NCBI RefSeq assembly: GCF_901933205.1
Contig: NC_044581.1
Location: forward strand, 12,212,001 to 12,276,000
Direction: 5' to 3'
Length of the DNA stretch: 64,000 nt
Source of the DNA: Camarhynchus parvulus
Taxonomy: Eukaryota; Chordata; Aves; Passeriformes; Thraupidae
Part shown: positions 13,493 to 27,519 of the stretch, in pieces
Position numbering within the stretch: position 1 is the stretch's first letter
Layout of the letters: every line of letters starts with the position of its first letter
Translations under genes and position numbers: made by a program
The notes under the pieces: generated by a model
Told to the model about the DNA's origin: nothing
Seen by the model: the letters and a program-made list of their open reading frames with translations, nothing else
Database searches by the model: none

Positions 13493-16400
13493 TTTTCTAT
13501 CTGTTCATAATTTACTTTGGTGCAAATTGTGACCACAGCCTTTCACTGTGCATCTCCAAGAAGAGTCTCATGAGTATTTAGGGCCTGCAACACTTTGTCA
13601 AGTGAATGATTCAGTGTCATGTTTCTATGAACTACAAGCTGCTAAGGGAAGAACAAGGCATGCACAGATTAACTCCATCATCCTTCCTGATTCCAGCTAG
13701 TGGAAATTTAGCCCAAGTCTGCAGCCCAGCAGTGGTGCTTAATTAGGTATAGATTTCTGGAATCTATTTGGTTTCCACAAAATTGCATGGTGGAAAACAC
13801 TGCAGTTGACTTGTAAATTATGAAAAAGTGCTTTCTTCACTTGAAGTGAAGCAAATCGAGCTCTCCCAGTTTTAGCAATATTTTATTGGAAGCAAATGAG
13901 ACTAAGATGCATGGCTTCTCTGGATGATTTATGCAATTTCAGTGGCAATGGATCTCAAGGATGTTTTCAAACTTTAGACTTTGGGGAAACTGTTGAGATA
14001 GCAAATGTTAACACCCTCTGAGAATTTCTCTGCATAATAAAGTTTACCATCAGGATTATCACAATGAAGTTTTTCCTCTAGACTTCTAGTAGTGTAATTT
14101 CTCATGTTAAGGCTCTCCAAAATAGGCCAGCTCATCCAGGATTTGCAGTAATATAGATATCACAATATATTGTAGATTGACTGGTAAATCTATACATGTA
14201 CATAAAGACTGACTGCAACAGTACAAAGAAAGAAACAAATTTGGAAATAGAGATTTATTTTTCCCCTAAAGGACAAGCTCTTGCCCACTTGTAAGATCAA
14301 AGGCAAATTGCAAAGCTATTATCAAGAAAAACATAACTGTGTCAGTCCAAACCACTAATCACTTTAAAATCTTCTATGGTTTCTTCTATATTTATGTTGA
14401 AAGCACTACTGGTCAGAATGCTGAACCTGAAAATTGAAAAACTCTCCTCTTAAAATGATGCTTTACTTATGCTGTGGTTGCCCTCCCTCCAGTCTGATAC
14501 CATCTGTCCATTGCTTTCCAAGAGTTCAAGTATAGTTACAGTGAAAGAACAATAATTAGACCTTAGTTGAAATACCAGGTGTAATACCAGCTTAGTATAT
14601 TCCAGAAAAAAAGAGTCTGTACTGACTGTTCATGGTGGTGCTGAACTGTCTCTTTGCAGCTTTTTCAATTTTTCCTTCTGTAGACTTTCCAATAAATGCC
14701 TTTAAAGCTCACTACTGTGATCCCTACCCACCGCTTTTGTTTCAGTGTTGAGTCATTCTATTTAAGTCCCTTTGTAGCAGCAAACTGCCCTTTGTATAAA
14801 CTGAACCTAGTTAAGAATTCCCTTTTGCTGCGAATCCGACTGGAATTCTTGGCGGTACACAATGGCATACACCATAGCAGGGTGTTTGCTCCAGTATTTC
14901 ACTCAAAAGCACTGGGCTTTGTTCTGATTTACACACTTCAGATAAGATCAGAATCAGGCCAACAGCTTCTGCCAAAAGAGCATACAAACTGAAAGGCAGA
15001 GAAGATAAAACAGACTCACTCCAAGAGATTCAGAGAATGAAAGTAGCATAAAGCTTTTTAACTTTTTCTGTTTTGGCTGGAAGTGATGCTAGCCTGTGTG
15101 GAGCATCCATAGACCTTGTGAAAGCAGACAGCTCTACAGAGATATTAGAGAGGAAAGTAAAAAGAAAAACGAACTGGTAAAAAAATAGAATTAAAACTTT
15201 AATATGTTGCCCTGCTTCAAAGAAGGTTGCTTTGTTCGTACTGCATGGTGCAATCACACTCAGATTTTTAGAGACCTCAGGACTACCCTCTTTGTAAAGA
15301 AACATTAAGAGTCTAGAGAACAGTTCATTACTGTTGCATCTGTCCTTCTGACACATATCTTCCCCTTGCTAATTGACCATTCAGGAACTAAAGCAAGATG
15401 CATTCATAGCTTGCAGTGCAATCTGGTTCCAAGCACAGCTGCAAGGTGACTGGAGGCAGATTCCCTCCCAGCTTGCTCTTGTAGGTACAGGGAACAGTGA
15501 TCTGCAGACAGCTCTTGCCCTGTTGCATCCTGAACTCAGTAATTCCCATCCTAGAAAATGCCTCCCCTGCCCCATCCAGCTCTGTTTTGCTTTTACCCTT
15601 CATATGTTCTGTCACAGCATGAGGCCAAAAAGGCAGCTTTGTTGCCCTTTCTTATCAGGGCTTGGCCTGCCACCAGTTCATAGTGAAAACCTCATGCCCA
15701 TGTCAAGAATCTGTCTCAGCCCAAACTCTGTACTTCTGAGAGGCACAAGAAACCCTAACATCTGTGCACATTACACAGCAACAGTAAATCAGTTCTGAGA
15801 TCATAAGCTTTGTCTGATATTAAAAGAAAGGCAAATAAAAGGCTGGACTTGGAGCAGCAAACACCTTACAGGTGCTAAAATGTGCCTGGTATTTTAACAT
15901 GGACCCAAGCTATTGTTCATAAGTCTGGATGAACCAGACAAAAGCAAGCCATGCATGCTACAAAACAGTCTGCCAAGAGATAGCACAAGCCAACTCTCCC
16001 CAAATATGTGAATGCTCTAAGTCAAAAGTGCAGCTGGGCTAATAGTCATTGGGAAAGCAAGCATGAGTCACAGGGTTCAGTAGGCTTTAGCAACTCTTCG
16101 TGTCACAGTGCAGACGTAATCTCACAATCTCACTCTGCAGTTCCTGGACAGCTGGAGAATGACTTGGGAGAGAAACATGTTGTGCTTTCTTTCAAAAATC
16201 CAGGGCCCTACTCCTTTGATGCATCTCTGCAGGCAATGGAAAGAATCAGACCTTGGTTCCCAGTGTCACAGCTGTTGCAAACACGCTGTGTCTGCACTGC
16301 AGGACAAGGGCACACTACACTGGGACCTGGACATGTACCTGGGGGCACATAAAGGGTGCACTCCTGCTCCAAATGAACACACAACAGAGGCACATCATCC

Positions 16401-16908
16401 TGCAGAACTGCAGAGCCTGACTGGAGTGCTCCTACCACCAGGACTGAGGGGTACACATCAGAATTCTCGTACTCTACAATAGGGCACAGATTTAGTAAAA
16501 TAAATAAAAAATTACATCTTATTTAGGTTCATATGCTGTTAATGTCTTCTTATCTTCCTTCATATCCTACTATGTCTCAAAATTGTGTTTTACTTCTTTG
16601 CTTTCACCAAAAATGAAAGTTCTGTGTGTCTCAAAATAAGTAGATTTACTCCACTGCAGACTGATGGAGAATGTATAGACATTACTTTTTCCCATACCTC
16701 CCAGATGGCTTATTTCTCCAAATGCAAAATACATATTGTTTTCAAAGCAACAGGTATTAGATGACATAAAGCATGCCAAGTTTCATGAACAACTAAGCAT
16801 GTTTAAAAAATAAGATTTGGATTATACTCCTACATTAAAAGTTGCTCATTAAAGTTAGTATTTGTTTATTTTTGGTAATCATGTTAATCCTGAAGTATTT
16901 TTGTGGTA

Positions 16909-16932
16909 TTCATTGAAACTGATTTCAATGAA
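16909..16932. repeat. Perfect 10-bp inverted repeat with 4-nt loop
   Basis: ttcattgaaa (16909-16918), loop ctga (16919-16922), tttcaatgaa (16923-16932). There is no T-run after it and no gene beside it, so it is described only as a hairpin-capable palindrome. Confidence 0.8.
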
Positions 16933-18749
16933 ATGTTTGCTAAACTATAGTACATCTTTCTGTATGAATCTATTACCCAGTTAGTTTTCTAATTGTCACA
17001 AAAAGGACAAAAACTTTATAGAGTCTCATTGGTAATCTTAAAGTAATTCTGAATGACACAAGTCATTGATCAGTCACCTTACAGTGACTGAAGAGGCCAC
17101 TGTCATCTCATACTGTTCATATGTGAATAAGTTTGTAAGTTTAACTTACAAAGTTTTGAAGTTCAACTCCAGATAAATTTAACTACTTTTTAGAGAAGGT
17201 ATTGGTTTTGTTTTGGTTTGGTTTTCAAACATAAGCAGTGCTCCGCTGCCAGAAAACAGGCCCCTGGATATTTTGCCTTCAGTGTGTCCTCAATCAGTTA
17301 AGATTTTGATAAACCTACTTTCCAGGGGCTAAAATGTTGGATTTTTCCAAACATGCCTGATATAAATAAGCGAAGTGTTTTGGAGAGGAATCCAGAAGTA
17401 TTTAATCAGGCAAAATTTCCATTGATTTCCATGGGAGTCTTGTCAGAGTAAGAACTGAGTTAAGACTTCAAGACTTGGCACATTATCAATCCCAGCAATG
17501 ACGGGCGAGAGCTGATGCCTAACGCATGTTCTAGGGAGGAAACTACTTGGCTCAGGGACCAGATTTAAAACATCACATACTGTAGTTTAAGCCCTGTAAG
17601 AAGTGAGAAGAACAAAGCTTAAGTTAGTCTCTAAACACCCAAGTCAGAGTTCAAATACAGTGCAAATATTCTTTACATATCTCAGCACGTCTAGTGGCAT
17701 GCTTACTGTAAAAGGCAAGAGCCATGGATAAAAGGGAGCAGGTCTTAATGGGAAATGAGCCCCCAGAGGAGGCACCACAATTCACCTTTTTCACAGGCTA
17801 TTGATGAGTAGATAACTCATGATTGTGGTTTGAAAAACTTAGTTAAGAAACACTATTAATATAAGGAATACAGGATTTCATATAGTTATTTTAGATATTC
17901 TTTTTATTCCTGAATTTCTTCAAACAGCAATCTCTTTTTTATCCTGTTTTGCATTGTGGGGGAGCCTGAAATATCATATCCTCACAACCAAAGGCAAAAG
18001 CCAAGAAAAAGAGAGATGAAGGGGTTTGCTATACAGCCTTTCCTAAATGCTAACAAACATTACTCTGAATTTGTCCAGCAGATTGTGTTTAACACTGCAC
18101 CAGCTTGCTTTATAAAGGCACATTTTTCAACATACTTCAGTAATAAAAATGAGTGTAACAAATGAAGTAAGTTGTTCAGGAACGGCATTTCTAGCTCAGT
18201 CACTTTGTCTGATCCATCATGGGTGGCACTTCATTAATGTGCCTGATGTTGCAGATTAGATCAATGGCTGGCAATTAACTGGGGGGTTCGTCTGATCTGC
18301 AACAGACTCAGAAACTGCCAAAATTCCCTTTGCAGGAGGCATAGTACATCCCCTCCTCAAGCTCTTTCCTCCAGGATACTGCTCCAATGGAGGACAAGGC
18401 TACAGGCCATGAAAGCTCAGTTGTTTTGAAGTATTTCCTGGAGATTCAGAAATTCCATCTCTCCTGTAAGGAATATCTTACTAGCAGAACATTAAAGCAT
18501 GACAACTGTGTGCATTAATACAAAGTGCAAACACATAGGTCTGTATTCAGAATATATTTAGGACAATACAGAGAGAGACAGAGGCAGAAACAGATTTCAA
18601 AGTACTGCTGACCAGGTGCTGGCAAATGAAAAACAGGTGTTGTCTAGAGCTGTTTCTAGGCAAACATAAAAATTGAATTGCACTCAAAACAGGAAAGATT
18701 TTCTACTTTATTTCTGGTTGATTTGACTGATTTTTTTAGTAAGCATACT

Positions 18750-18859
18750 GGGTTTTTTTTAGTAAAAAAACCCTTTTCTGCACAAGCATTTCCTTTTAAT
18801 TGAAATGCCTTCCCCCCCTCATTTAAGACTTAAATGATGACCTTAACAAGAGGGGGGAA
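18750..18859. repeat. Cluster of three adjacent inverted repeats
   Basis: First hairpin: gggttttttt (18750-18759), loop tagt, aaaaaaaccc (18764-18773); the stem is a perfect 10 bp. Second hairpin: gcatttc (18786-18792), 9-nt loop, gaaatgc (18802-18808). The third is nested. Its inner arms are tcatttaag (18819-18827) and cttaaatga (18829-18837) around a single A. Its outer arms are ttccccccctc (18810-18820) and gaggggggaa (18850-18859), with one extra C in the left arm; the arms share the tc at 18819-18820. A direct repeat of tttttttagtaa at 18731-18742 and 18754-18765 overlaps the first hairpin. This could be a degraded palindromic mobile element, or a chance concentration in low-complexity DNA. 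Confidence 0.7.
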
Positions 18860-19232
18860 TTGTATACAGATCCTTTATACTAATTCTTTTTGGGAAGGAA
18901 TTTGACACTGTAATGAGTTTCACGGTATGTGGACCAGACAAATACATCCAACATGTACTAAGATGCTTCTTAACCATCAAATCATATCCTAAGTAAGAAA
19001 CTGACTCAGTGCAGCTTGGGCCTGCTTACCTTATTCAGAATTCTTAATGGCACACAGGCTCTTCACATATTGCCTGAATGTAGCATAGAGTCTCACAATT
19101 CATACACTTTAAACAATTGCTTTTCTTTCCCCTTTTTAAACCAGGTAACAGTCTATGGGAGAAGACAGTTCACTAGATAAAAAAAAAGAGAAGAAAATAC
19201 TTTCTGAGCACAACCAGTGTATACAATCAATA

Positions 19233-19466
19233 ACATCCTGGCCTGTATGAAAAGCTGTGCCAGGTTCAGGTCAGACATCAGGAGGAATTTTTTCACTGAA
19301 TGGGTGGTTAAGCATTGGAACAGGCTGCCAGGGAAGGGGTGGAGTCACTGTGCCTGGAAGTGCTGAAGGCACAACTGGACATGGCATTTAGTGCAAAGGT
19401 GGTCTTTGGTTCAATGTTGAACTCAATCATCTTGGAGGTCTTTTCCAGCTTTAATGATTCTACGGT
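19233..19466 (+). mobile_element. CR1 LINE 3' end with apparent internal deletion
   Basis: The segment from about 19262 carries a recognisable CR1 3' region: 'cagacatcaggaggaatttt', then 'agcattggaacaggctgcca', then 'tggaggtcttttccagcttt' and the terminal aatgattcta. The 29 bases before it (catcctggcctgtatgaaaa...) resemble CR1 sequence that normally lies several hundred bases further upstream. The copy therefore appears to have lost the intervening ORF2 end. It is inactive and carries no open reverse-transcriptase frame. The plus orientation comes from the terminal motif. Confidence 0.83.
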
Positions 19467-22040
19467 ATCCACTGAGGTCTAAAGAAACTGCACAAGCTTA
19501 AACAGCTTTCACCACTTCAATTACAAATTCCATGACCTAAAATGATTTTTTAAATGTATTCCTAAAGACAGATATAAATTTGAATGCATTATGATGTCTC
19601 TTGCACTTACAAAGGATATGGCCATCTCTCATTTTTAACTCTATAGCTCTGGGACAAAAATTTGACAGTTATAAATAGTCTTGCACATGAAAAATATTCT
19701 TCCTTTAATAATGACACAGAATTCACCATTTCTTTCACAGCCTGAAGCTCAGCGGCTTTCACTCTACACAACTCCACACTCCTGTATTGTAAGCTTCAAC
19801 ACTGTTTGTCCTGCCACCTCTCACATTGAAACTTTTGAAGGGAAGAGAATTAGCTAGAAATAGGTGTGGGAGAGGAGATGCAAACAGTGAGTAAAGACAG
19901 CTGGGGCAGTGAAAGGCTTCATAGTACAGATAGGCAATAACACCTGCATTTCCTTGGAGACTAAGTACTCAGCAACCACAGCGAACATTCTGGCTGAAAT
20001 CACCCTGCCCAGAGGCATCTTGGCGGGGATATTTAGTCAATTTACTGGTTTCCTTTACAGCTAAAAATCTCAGAAGGCAGAGGATAAGTAATACTGAAAT
20101 CTGATGATTTCTGCAAGTACCCCATGAGATTCCAGAGCTCTTGCTCTGAGGCAGCTGGAATTGTGCAGAGTGGCTGCTGGGTACTCAGTGTTGAACTCTC
20201 GTGGATGCTCTCCAACATACATCATAGTGTGTCAGCAGTAATCTTACGGAAAAAAGAAAACAACTGTGATTTCTGCAATGTTAGAATAGCTACCTTATTG
20301 CTACCTCTATTTATACACAAAACGTTCACCCTGAGCTCAAGATTACTCATGTGTAATGAGTGGAATGTTTAATGTTCCTTAATTTCAGTTGGACTTTTCG
20401 GGCTTAGCTATGTTGGGGTCTAGATATTTGTCTTACTGAGCCATGCACCACAGCCATGGCAATTCAGATATTACAGATTTCAGCAACATTGCAGGAAAAC
20501 ATCTCTGTTCAAAGACAGCCTTGACTAGGTGGCAGCTCTCCATTCTTTCCACGCCCCAGTCTCATTTAGCTTGCAGGGTTGGAGCCTTCTCCTGTGGAGG
20601 CTTACTGGTGTGAATAGTGCATATGTCCCAGGGAATACATGATCTCAAGATCGCTCTTGTAGCTAGGAACATTATATGCCAATATTTTCATAAAATGAAC
20701 TTGCAATTCTCCTGTAGCTGGACAACTGAAAGGTTCTGCCTCCTGAAATGAAGCAGATTACAAAGAATGAAACAAGGTAGGTCTATCTAAAAATAAATAA
20801 ATACAATTACAAAGATTAAAGTTTCTAGAGGCATTACTCACTCAGCCTCCCTGGATATCACCTGACATAGAAACAGATGTACCAACATAAATCCTTCTTC
20901 ATCTGATTTTCTTATTAAAAATACAGCAGCTGCTGAGGACAATGGTCCTAAATGCACTACTGGAATTTCCTGTTTGTAGTGGGAGGAACTACTCTGAAAT
21001 TTAAACACATACTTACAAATATGTGCCCTTCATATAGCTCTGTCAGGGGATGTTACCAGCCCCCTGTTGCTGTCACATCTTTTAGTTCCAACAGCTTCAT
21101 ACTGACACATCCTATCCAAACTTTGCTATACAAACATACAAACAAACCTGGCCAATAATAAACTTTCTAGTATCTGGTTTCTCCCAATTAAGTTAATTTG
21201 TGCACATAGAATAGTGATAGGAAGAGAAAACCTAGGAAAAAGCCACATGCATTCAGCACATAGCTACAATCCTGAAGAAAAACATCTTTAAAAGCATACA
21301 CATGTGTAAGACTTAAATAATTTGGGGGTTATCATTCATTTTGGCATTCCTCAGTTAATTTTACAGCACTGCAAGGCAGTCTCACCCCATGTGTTTCCCC
21401 AAGGACACTGGCCTTTTGGTAGAACAGGAATGTTAACCTGGTTTGTGCAATAATAATTTTATTATATTTTTTACATGAGAGGCCACAGCCCTACGCCTTC
21501 AGTTTCTCAGAGTGAGGTGGTCAGACACTCCTACACTTGCTGAAGTCATGGATCTCAGTGGTTATGAAAAGCTGTGGGAGCTGCACAGAGCCCTGTGCTC
21601 TGTCCATGTGCCAGCTATTACATGGTGAGCACTAAAACCAGATGACTGCATCTCTGTAGCAAGAAAAGGCATCAGATCCCATGCCTGCAGGCAGAATCTT
21701 TTTTTAAAAATTTATTTGTATGAGACCTGGAAGAAAAAAAATCTTTCCCTGGCAGTATCAGAATTAAGAGGAAACAAGGACCAACAGTAACACAGTGTAA
21801 GATGCCAGGAGTGCTGATCCTCCTCCAACTCCTGAATCCATTTAGTCTGTCCCAGAAGGCCCTGCACAGATGAAACTCTTTGATATGTTTTTAACCTCTA
21901 TGAGAGCTGCGCAGGTGCAGCCCATTTGGAGAGCAGGCAGCTCCCATTTTTCCACCAGGGGCAATGTTACTTTGAAATCATTCCATGAAGTCATTAGACA
22001 TGAGTTTTTTGTTAGTGTTTTTAAAAGACATAATTTATTC

Positions 22041-22211
22041 TTTTTTTTTTTTTTACTTTCAATAGCTCAAGAACTGCAATGAATTAAAAAGTCATCTCAG
22101 AAACCTATTAAGGTGAGTCCCAGTCACCAAATTCCAGCCTGCTTTGTTAAGCAAATTGATTTCAGTCATTGTATTTATTGCTAAAAAAAAAAAAAAAAAA
22201 GAAAAAAAAAA
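22041..22211. repeat. Poly-T tract and poly-A tract about 130 bp apart
   Basis: A run of 14 T lies at 22041-22054. A run of 18 A, one G and 10 A lies at 22183-22211. The 128 bases between them match no family I recognise, and there is no AATAAA just before the A-tract to suggest a processed retrocopy. Confidence 0.75.
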
Positions 22212-23962
22212 GTCCTTACATGCGGTATCCATGCTCTTTACAAATTCTCTATCTGGAGATTAATCAAACCTCTCTGTTAAGCTGTCCTGATGAAATGGGA
22301 AATTAAATACCTCACTATGAATGTGAGGATATTTTAAGGCAGTTTTTAGAAGTATAGAAAATCTTGACAAAGCAATAAAAATTATTACAATTGTGAGATC
22401 ATTTTTTGTTTGGAAAAACTTCACATGGTAACATAATAATGAAATCTTTACATTTACTGAAATAAAGTAGGTGAAACAGCATGTTTTAAATTATTTTTTA
22501 AAATCTATATGCTGCTGTTCTCCACAGAAAATGATGGAGATAGTATATCTCATTTAAATAGCAAATAAATTAAAGCCAAATATCTCAGTATTTGTCTATA
22601 GGTATTTTGCTGAATATGTAATCCCCTCACTGAATCACTAGCTGTTGCAACCAAAATAGGCTATTATGAGTATTGCATTTGATCTCCTGGGTAACACAGG
22701 CAAAAACACCATTAATTTCTCTATCAAAACCATTCTTTTTGTTTGATCTACAGCACCTCTTTTTTAAAAATATACCTAGTCTTAATACAAAGGCCTCAAG
22801 TGAAGGATAAACCACTGTGTCCCTAGGTAAATTTTACAGTGGTTAATTTACTGTTCTTGTTAAAAATGGGCACATCACTTCAGTGCTGCATTTGTCTAGC
22901 TCCTGCTTCTAAACACAAGACAGTAATACCTTTTTTCTGCTTAAAAAGCTAGATTAAAGATGTCAGCAGTAATTGTGCAAGTTGATCTGCAATAACATAT
23001 AGCCTTTGGTGTCGACACTAATCAAGGTTAGGCAACTCCAGCAACATCTAGATACTCAGCAGGAGGCAAAGGTTCAGTTAATTCAGAATTCTCTTGCCTT
23101 TGTGCTTTTGATGAAATTTTAATTCAGTTTGGGTGCAGGTCTATTTCTTTTACTGTTTGGCATTTGAGAATATTAAAATGAACATAAAAAACTCCAGACC
23201 TGTTGCTACATTCTCATTGATATGCTGTTATTTACATGCATAAATTGATAAAAGAAATTGTGTTTATAAAACGGAGCAATTACTATTGTCAGGAGTTATC
23301 ACCAGCAATGCTTCAACAGCTGGTAGCTTTCACAGTCTAATGGAAGGCATGAAGACTACTCAGAACAGCTGTAAACCAAACTGATGGGTCTATAAGCAAG
23401 CAAAAAAATCACCTTTTTATATCAGCAGTAGATTTAATCTAAAATAATTGTTTTAATGGAAGATGTAAATTCCATATATTTCTTAAAGGACTTCAAGTTG
23501 GAATACTCTGAACTCCTTCAAACAACTTTGGCCTACTCAGTTTCCCTTAGCAATCTCGTTAAAATCTTGAAACAGGAGAAGTGTTTCGGACAAAGTGTTA
23601 CCCTCACAAAATGCAAACAGAAAAATCAAAACACTCCATGATATATTCTGTTTTGTGGGCTTTAATTGAGAAGAAAAATAGAATGACTGTATAATTAATG
23701 TTGAGATATGCATTTAAACAAATAGATTTCTGTCTTGCTTAAGTGAATGATTGTATTTAGTCCCCAAACGTGGCAGAGTAATTCCTCACTGGACAATCTG
23801 GAGTGCAGCTGTGGGATGGTGGAACAAGGGGAAGTTAGGAAGGATTTGGGGAGCAACTTGGAGGACATTGGGAACTACATAAGCTTGAGAATCACATCAA
23901 AAAGCAAAAGTTATTATTAAGTTTGTCAAAATTTTTGTGGCCTTCCTTAAATTGTAAAACAA

Positions 23963-24046
23963 CACCACCATCATCATCACCAGTAAAACCAACAAGCTGA
24001 CACTACACAGAAAAAACCCCAAACAAAACAAGAAAACCCCAAACCT
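23963..24046 (+). repeat. Simple repeats: (CAY)n and A/C-rich stretch
   Basis: There is a short imperfect triplet run, caccaccatcatcatcacc, at 23963-23981. An A/C-rich stretch at 24010-24046 holds two copies of aaaaccccaaac-like sequence. Confidence 0.6.
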
Positions 24047-27000
24047 ACAACCTGTATTTGCATTATTCAGAAAAACAGAATAACCCTGTTTTCTTAGCCT
24101 AGCAAGGTATGAAATACATTTCTTTCTTTACAGCACTCCTACCTGCTAACCAGAAGCCAAGAAGAACTTTGTCCTCCATACAATGTGGTAATTTCAGCCA
24201 CATACATTAGCTGTTGAAGGGGAAGGAGGTACTAAACTTATGTATCAGGACTAGTATTAAATATTGTTACATCATTAAACACCATCCAACTCCTTTCCTT
24301 ATCCAGCCTTCAATACTGCCTACTTGAACATACCCTGAGCTGAAAGACTGTCCCCACGTTAATCATAAACTTCAAAGCCTTAATCAACTTTCTCAACAAA
24401 GCAAAAACACAGTTTTAAACACTCTGTCTCAGTGGGAGTTAAGGTTTGGGTGGAGGGAGGAGACATGTGGGAAGTAAAAATGGGCAAGTTTGAAAGGCAT
24501 GGGTAAAACTTGTAACTGGGACTTCAAGGGGTGGATAAGCTTAACCAGTGATTTCCTGGTTTTTCTAACACTTGTGTTGATAGTATGTGCACTTCAGAAA
24601 CCTGGCCCTGGCCCTTAGTTTCACAGAACAGGGGAGAGAATGTGGAGCAACAGCTGCACTTCAAAAGCCACATGGCTTTCAGAGTGTTTTGTTCCCCTTC
24701 ACACGTTTTTCTGCCAGAAGGGAACATATGGTCCGCTGTTTGGAAATTTCCCTGCCTAAATTTTTGTTTGATTAATTTCATCCAACTACTCCCAGTTACG
24801 AGCCCTCATAACACCCCAGACAGTTACACTCCTTCCTTTACATTTATACCCTTCAATTAGCTGTAGACTATGTGCCTTCTTAATCACCGTATAGCTATAC
24901 ACATCTAGTCCTTTTCATCTTTTCTTACATCATATTTCCATGCTCTTTAATCATGTTTGTGGCTCTTTTCTGATTTCCCTCCAACTCCTTGATACTTTTG
25001 TCTGATCTTAAAGTGTCCATAACCAGTACTTTCTCTTGGAGGTGTAGTGTTACTTCTGTATTGGGAATCAATTTCTCTTCAGACTCTTTTGTACATCACC
25101 TACTTGAGCAGTTTCCTGTTCACTAAAGAACGTGACCGGTGTCCTTCTTCCCAGCCTGGACTGTGACACTGCAAGTCCATGGTTTTCAAACTTTGTGTGG
25201 TATCCTGTTACAAGTTCGTGTTCAATTTCTCATCCACTTTTACTCTCCAAACGAAAGATGGCAGTGCAGGGAGCCTGCAGGAACAGGGATGCCCTTAGGT
25301 GCAGATCCTTCTTCTGCAAGCAAGGAATTCCTACACTGGAAGAACTTGATGGTGCATGAGCTGAGCACAGTACACATGTAGGGTCTGGTTGGCCCTTAAC
25401 CTCACACATGCTGTTTAGGTGAGGGTCCAAATCATGGTTTAGGTAAGCAGGAAGCCAGTTTGACCCATTCCCAAGTCCAATGAACTAAGGGTTTGCAGTC
25501 TCCTCGTGTACTGTTTGAGCGTGAGTCTTATCATTTATACATTTTAAACAGTTAGTTTTTCTTCCCCCTCAGTAAATGGGTAACAGGAAACACACAAAGC
25601 TCCTTAACTCTTCTTTAATCTTCCTCACTAGTGAAGTGAAAATCAAACAATAATTGTCTGGATGATCTCATTATTGTCAACAAAACTGAAACCTTGAAGT
25701 CCGCATACACTGAAATGCTGATACATTAAACAAAAAAGGGAACTGTGCTTACATGTTGTTCAATAAATAAATAAGAGCTATAGAGAGATCCATGATGAAT
25801 GAGCACCCTGGGAGGGCTTCAGCTTGTCAAAATTATACAGTGACATTAATCACAGCATAACAGGTTTGCTGCAGGCTTCCAGTGTAAAGACCTCATTATA
25901 TCTTCAAAACAAGACAAAGCAAAGAAGCAAAAATCCCCACAACTTCTGAGTTGATCAAAATGGAAAATTAACTAATGGACTTTTTCATTGGAACACAAAA
26001 ACCCAAAATAAACTGTCCTTCATCACGTTAAGAATCATATAAGCAGTGGAGACATGTCAATCCATTTGCAGCATCCAACCAGGCTGTTTGCGCAGTGTTG
26101 GTGATCACTGGGCTTGTATATCAACAGGGCAAAGTCATCTTCAAGGGCTCTCAGCTCCATGAGCTAAGATAGACTGTGCAATTACAGTGCTGCAAGCTCC
26201 TCCTCAGGTGGAACGAGTGATACCTGCAAACAGGAGGTTTGCCTCATCAGGAGATCCCAGTGTCCTGTCAGCAATGCTTCCAGGGGAGTCCCTCTTCAGC
26301 ACTCAGAGAGAGGCTGGAGGGCAAAATTCTACAGCCCTCTCTTGGTCCAGAAGAATTCAAAGCCATGGGGACCAGAAAGCACTCTACTATTATCAATGAG
26401 TTCAAATTTGCTTGGATAATTATGTTTTTCATCTAAGAATTATATAAATGGGACCTCAGAGTGCTGACCATATTATGAGTTATGATCCATTAATCTCCTT
26501 GAAACATTACATATATATTTGTATACTTGCCAAATGCAAGCACTTTAACAGATCTTTTCTAAGACAGTCATAGGCAGTTTTTTTCTTTTGGCCAAAGCAA
26601 AAAACACTCCAGCCTTTGTTTAGCAAGTTACTTCAATAGGAGATGGAAAACTAGGGGATAAAAACTTAATGTTTAAGGTCATATATTTAGATCTAGCCAA
26701 ATCCCAGAAATCAGAAATATGAAGTAATAATAAAAGAATGTTCTAAATGCTGAAGATTTTTGTGCTTTAAGTTTCTATAACATCTTGTGAAATATTTTGA
26801 GCAATTTCTAATTCTGTCCTAACCAGTTTGCTTACTTCAGTTGAGTTTATTTTGGGATTTTTGCTAATGGAATTTCCACAACAGTGAGCAGACACTGTTA
26901 ATTGCCACTATTTTAGGTTCAAAGAAATATCACCCACACTACACATTTTATGTGTTATTTTGGGTTATTAAGACTGTGTTAAAAAATACAAAGCTATATT

Positions 27001-27519
27001 TCTGGAAAGAGAACTTAATTATACAAATAAGTGGATGGATTTTCAGGTATTCACTACATTTGGTGTTGAGCTGTTTTTAATGTCAAGTATATACTTAAGG
27101 ATCTAGTGGGAGTGGAGTTGTACTGAAAAATCTGGTCCCAGTTATGGATGCTGAGAACATAAAAATCCTACCCCAGTAAAGACAAAGCCTTAAATGTCAT
27201 TGATCTTTTTCTTTCCCATTGAGCTCTAATCCTGCATCAGCAGAACAAAGAGTTAGTACTGCATGGTTGGGAAGTTAAATTTTCCTCCACACCTGCAGGT
27301 CATTCCTCCTGGGCTCCTTCCATTGATAGCCAAAAAGTTATTTGCTTGAAAAACTAATCATGTGGTGCAGCTGAGCTCCTTCAATTCCAGAAGAAAGGCA
27401 ACTGAAGTTAGACTTGGTTTCACAAAGAATTCATGAGAGAGCTGGGTTGAATCAGTGGGATCAGCCTGCAGACTCAGGGCTATGATTTTGTTACTGTTTT
27501 TTTAGTCTAATTAAAAACA

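Larger units (their letters stand above)
12177..18749. other. Non-coding unique DNA, about 6.6 kb
   Basis: The longest open frame is 141 codons (15373-15798 +), with no recognisable domain. The span contains a CR1 scrap at 13449, a perfect inverted repeat at 16909 and a T/G-rich simple stretch near 17203-17227. The rest shows no recognisable repeats or genes. Confidence 0.55.
19467..27519. other. Non-coding unique DNA, about 8 kb
   Basis: Open frames reach only 91 codons (24585-24860 +), with no recognisable domain. Apart from simple repeats at 22041-22211 and 23963-24046, I see no repeats, RNA genes or CpG-rich promoter. Confidence 0.55.

Noticed and set aside
16909..16932. Inverted repeat considered as a transcription terminator
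   Set aside because: No T-run and no adjacent gene. Hairpin terminators are a bacterial feature and this is vertebrate DNA.
22041..22211. Poly-A tract considered as the tail of a processed retrocopy
   Set aside because: No polyadenylation signal, coding likeness or flanking duplication upstream.
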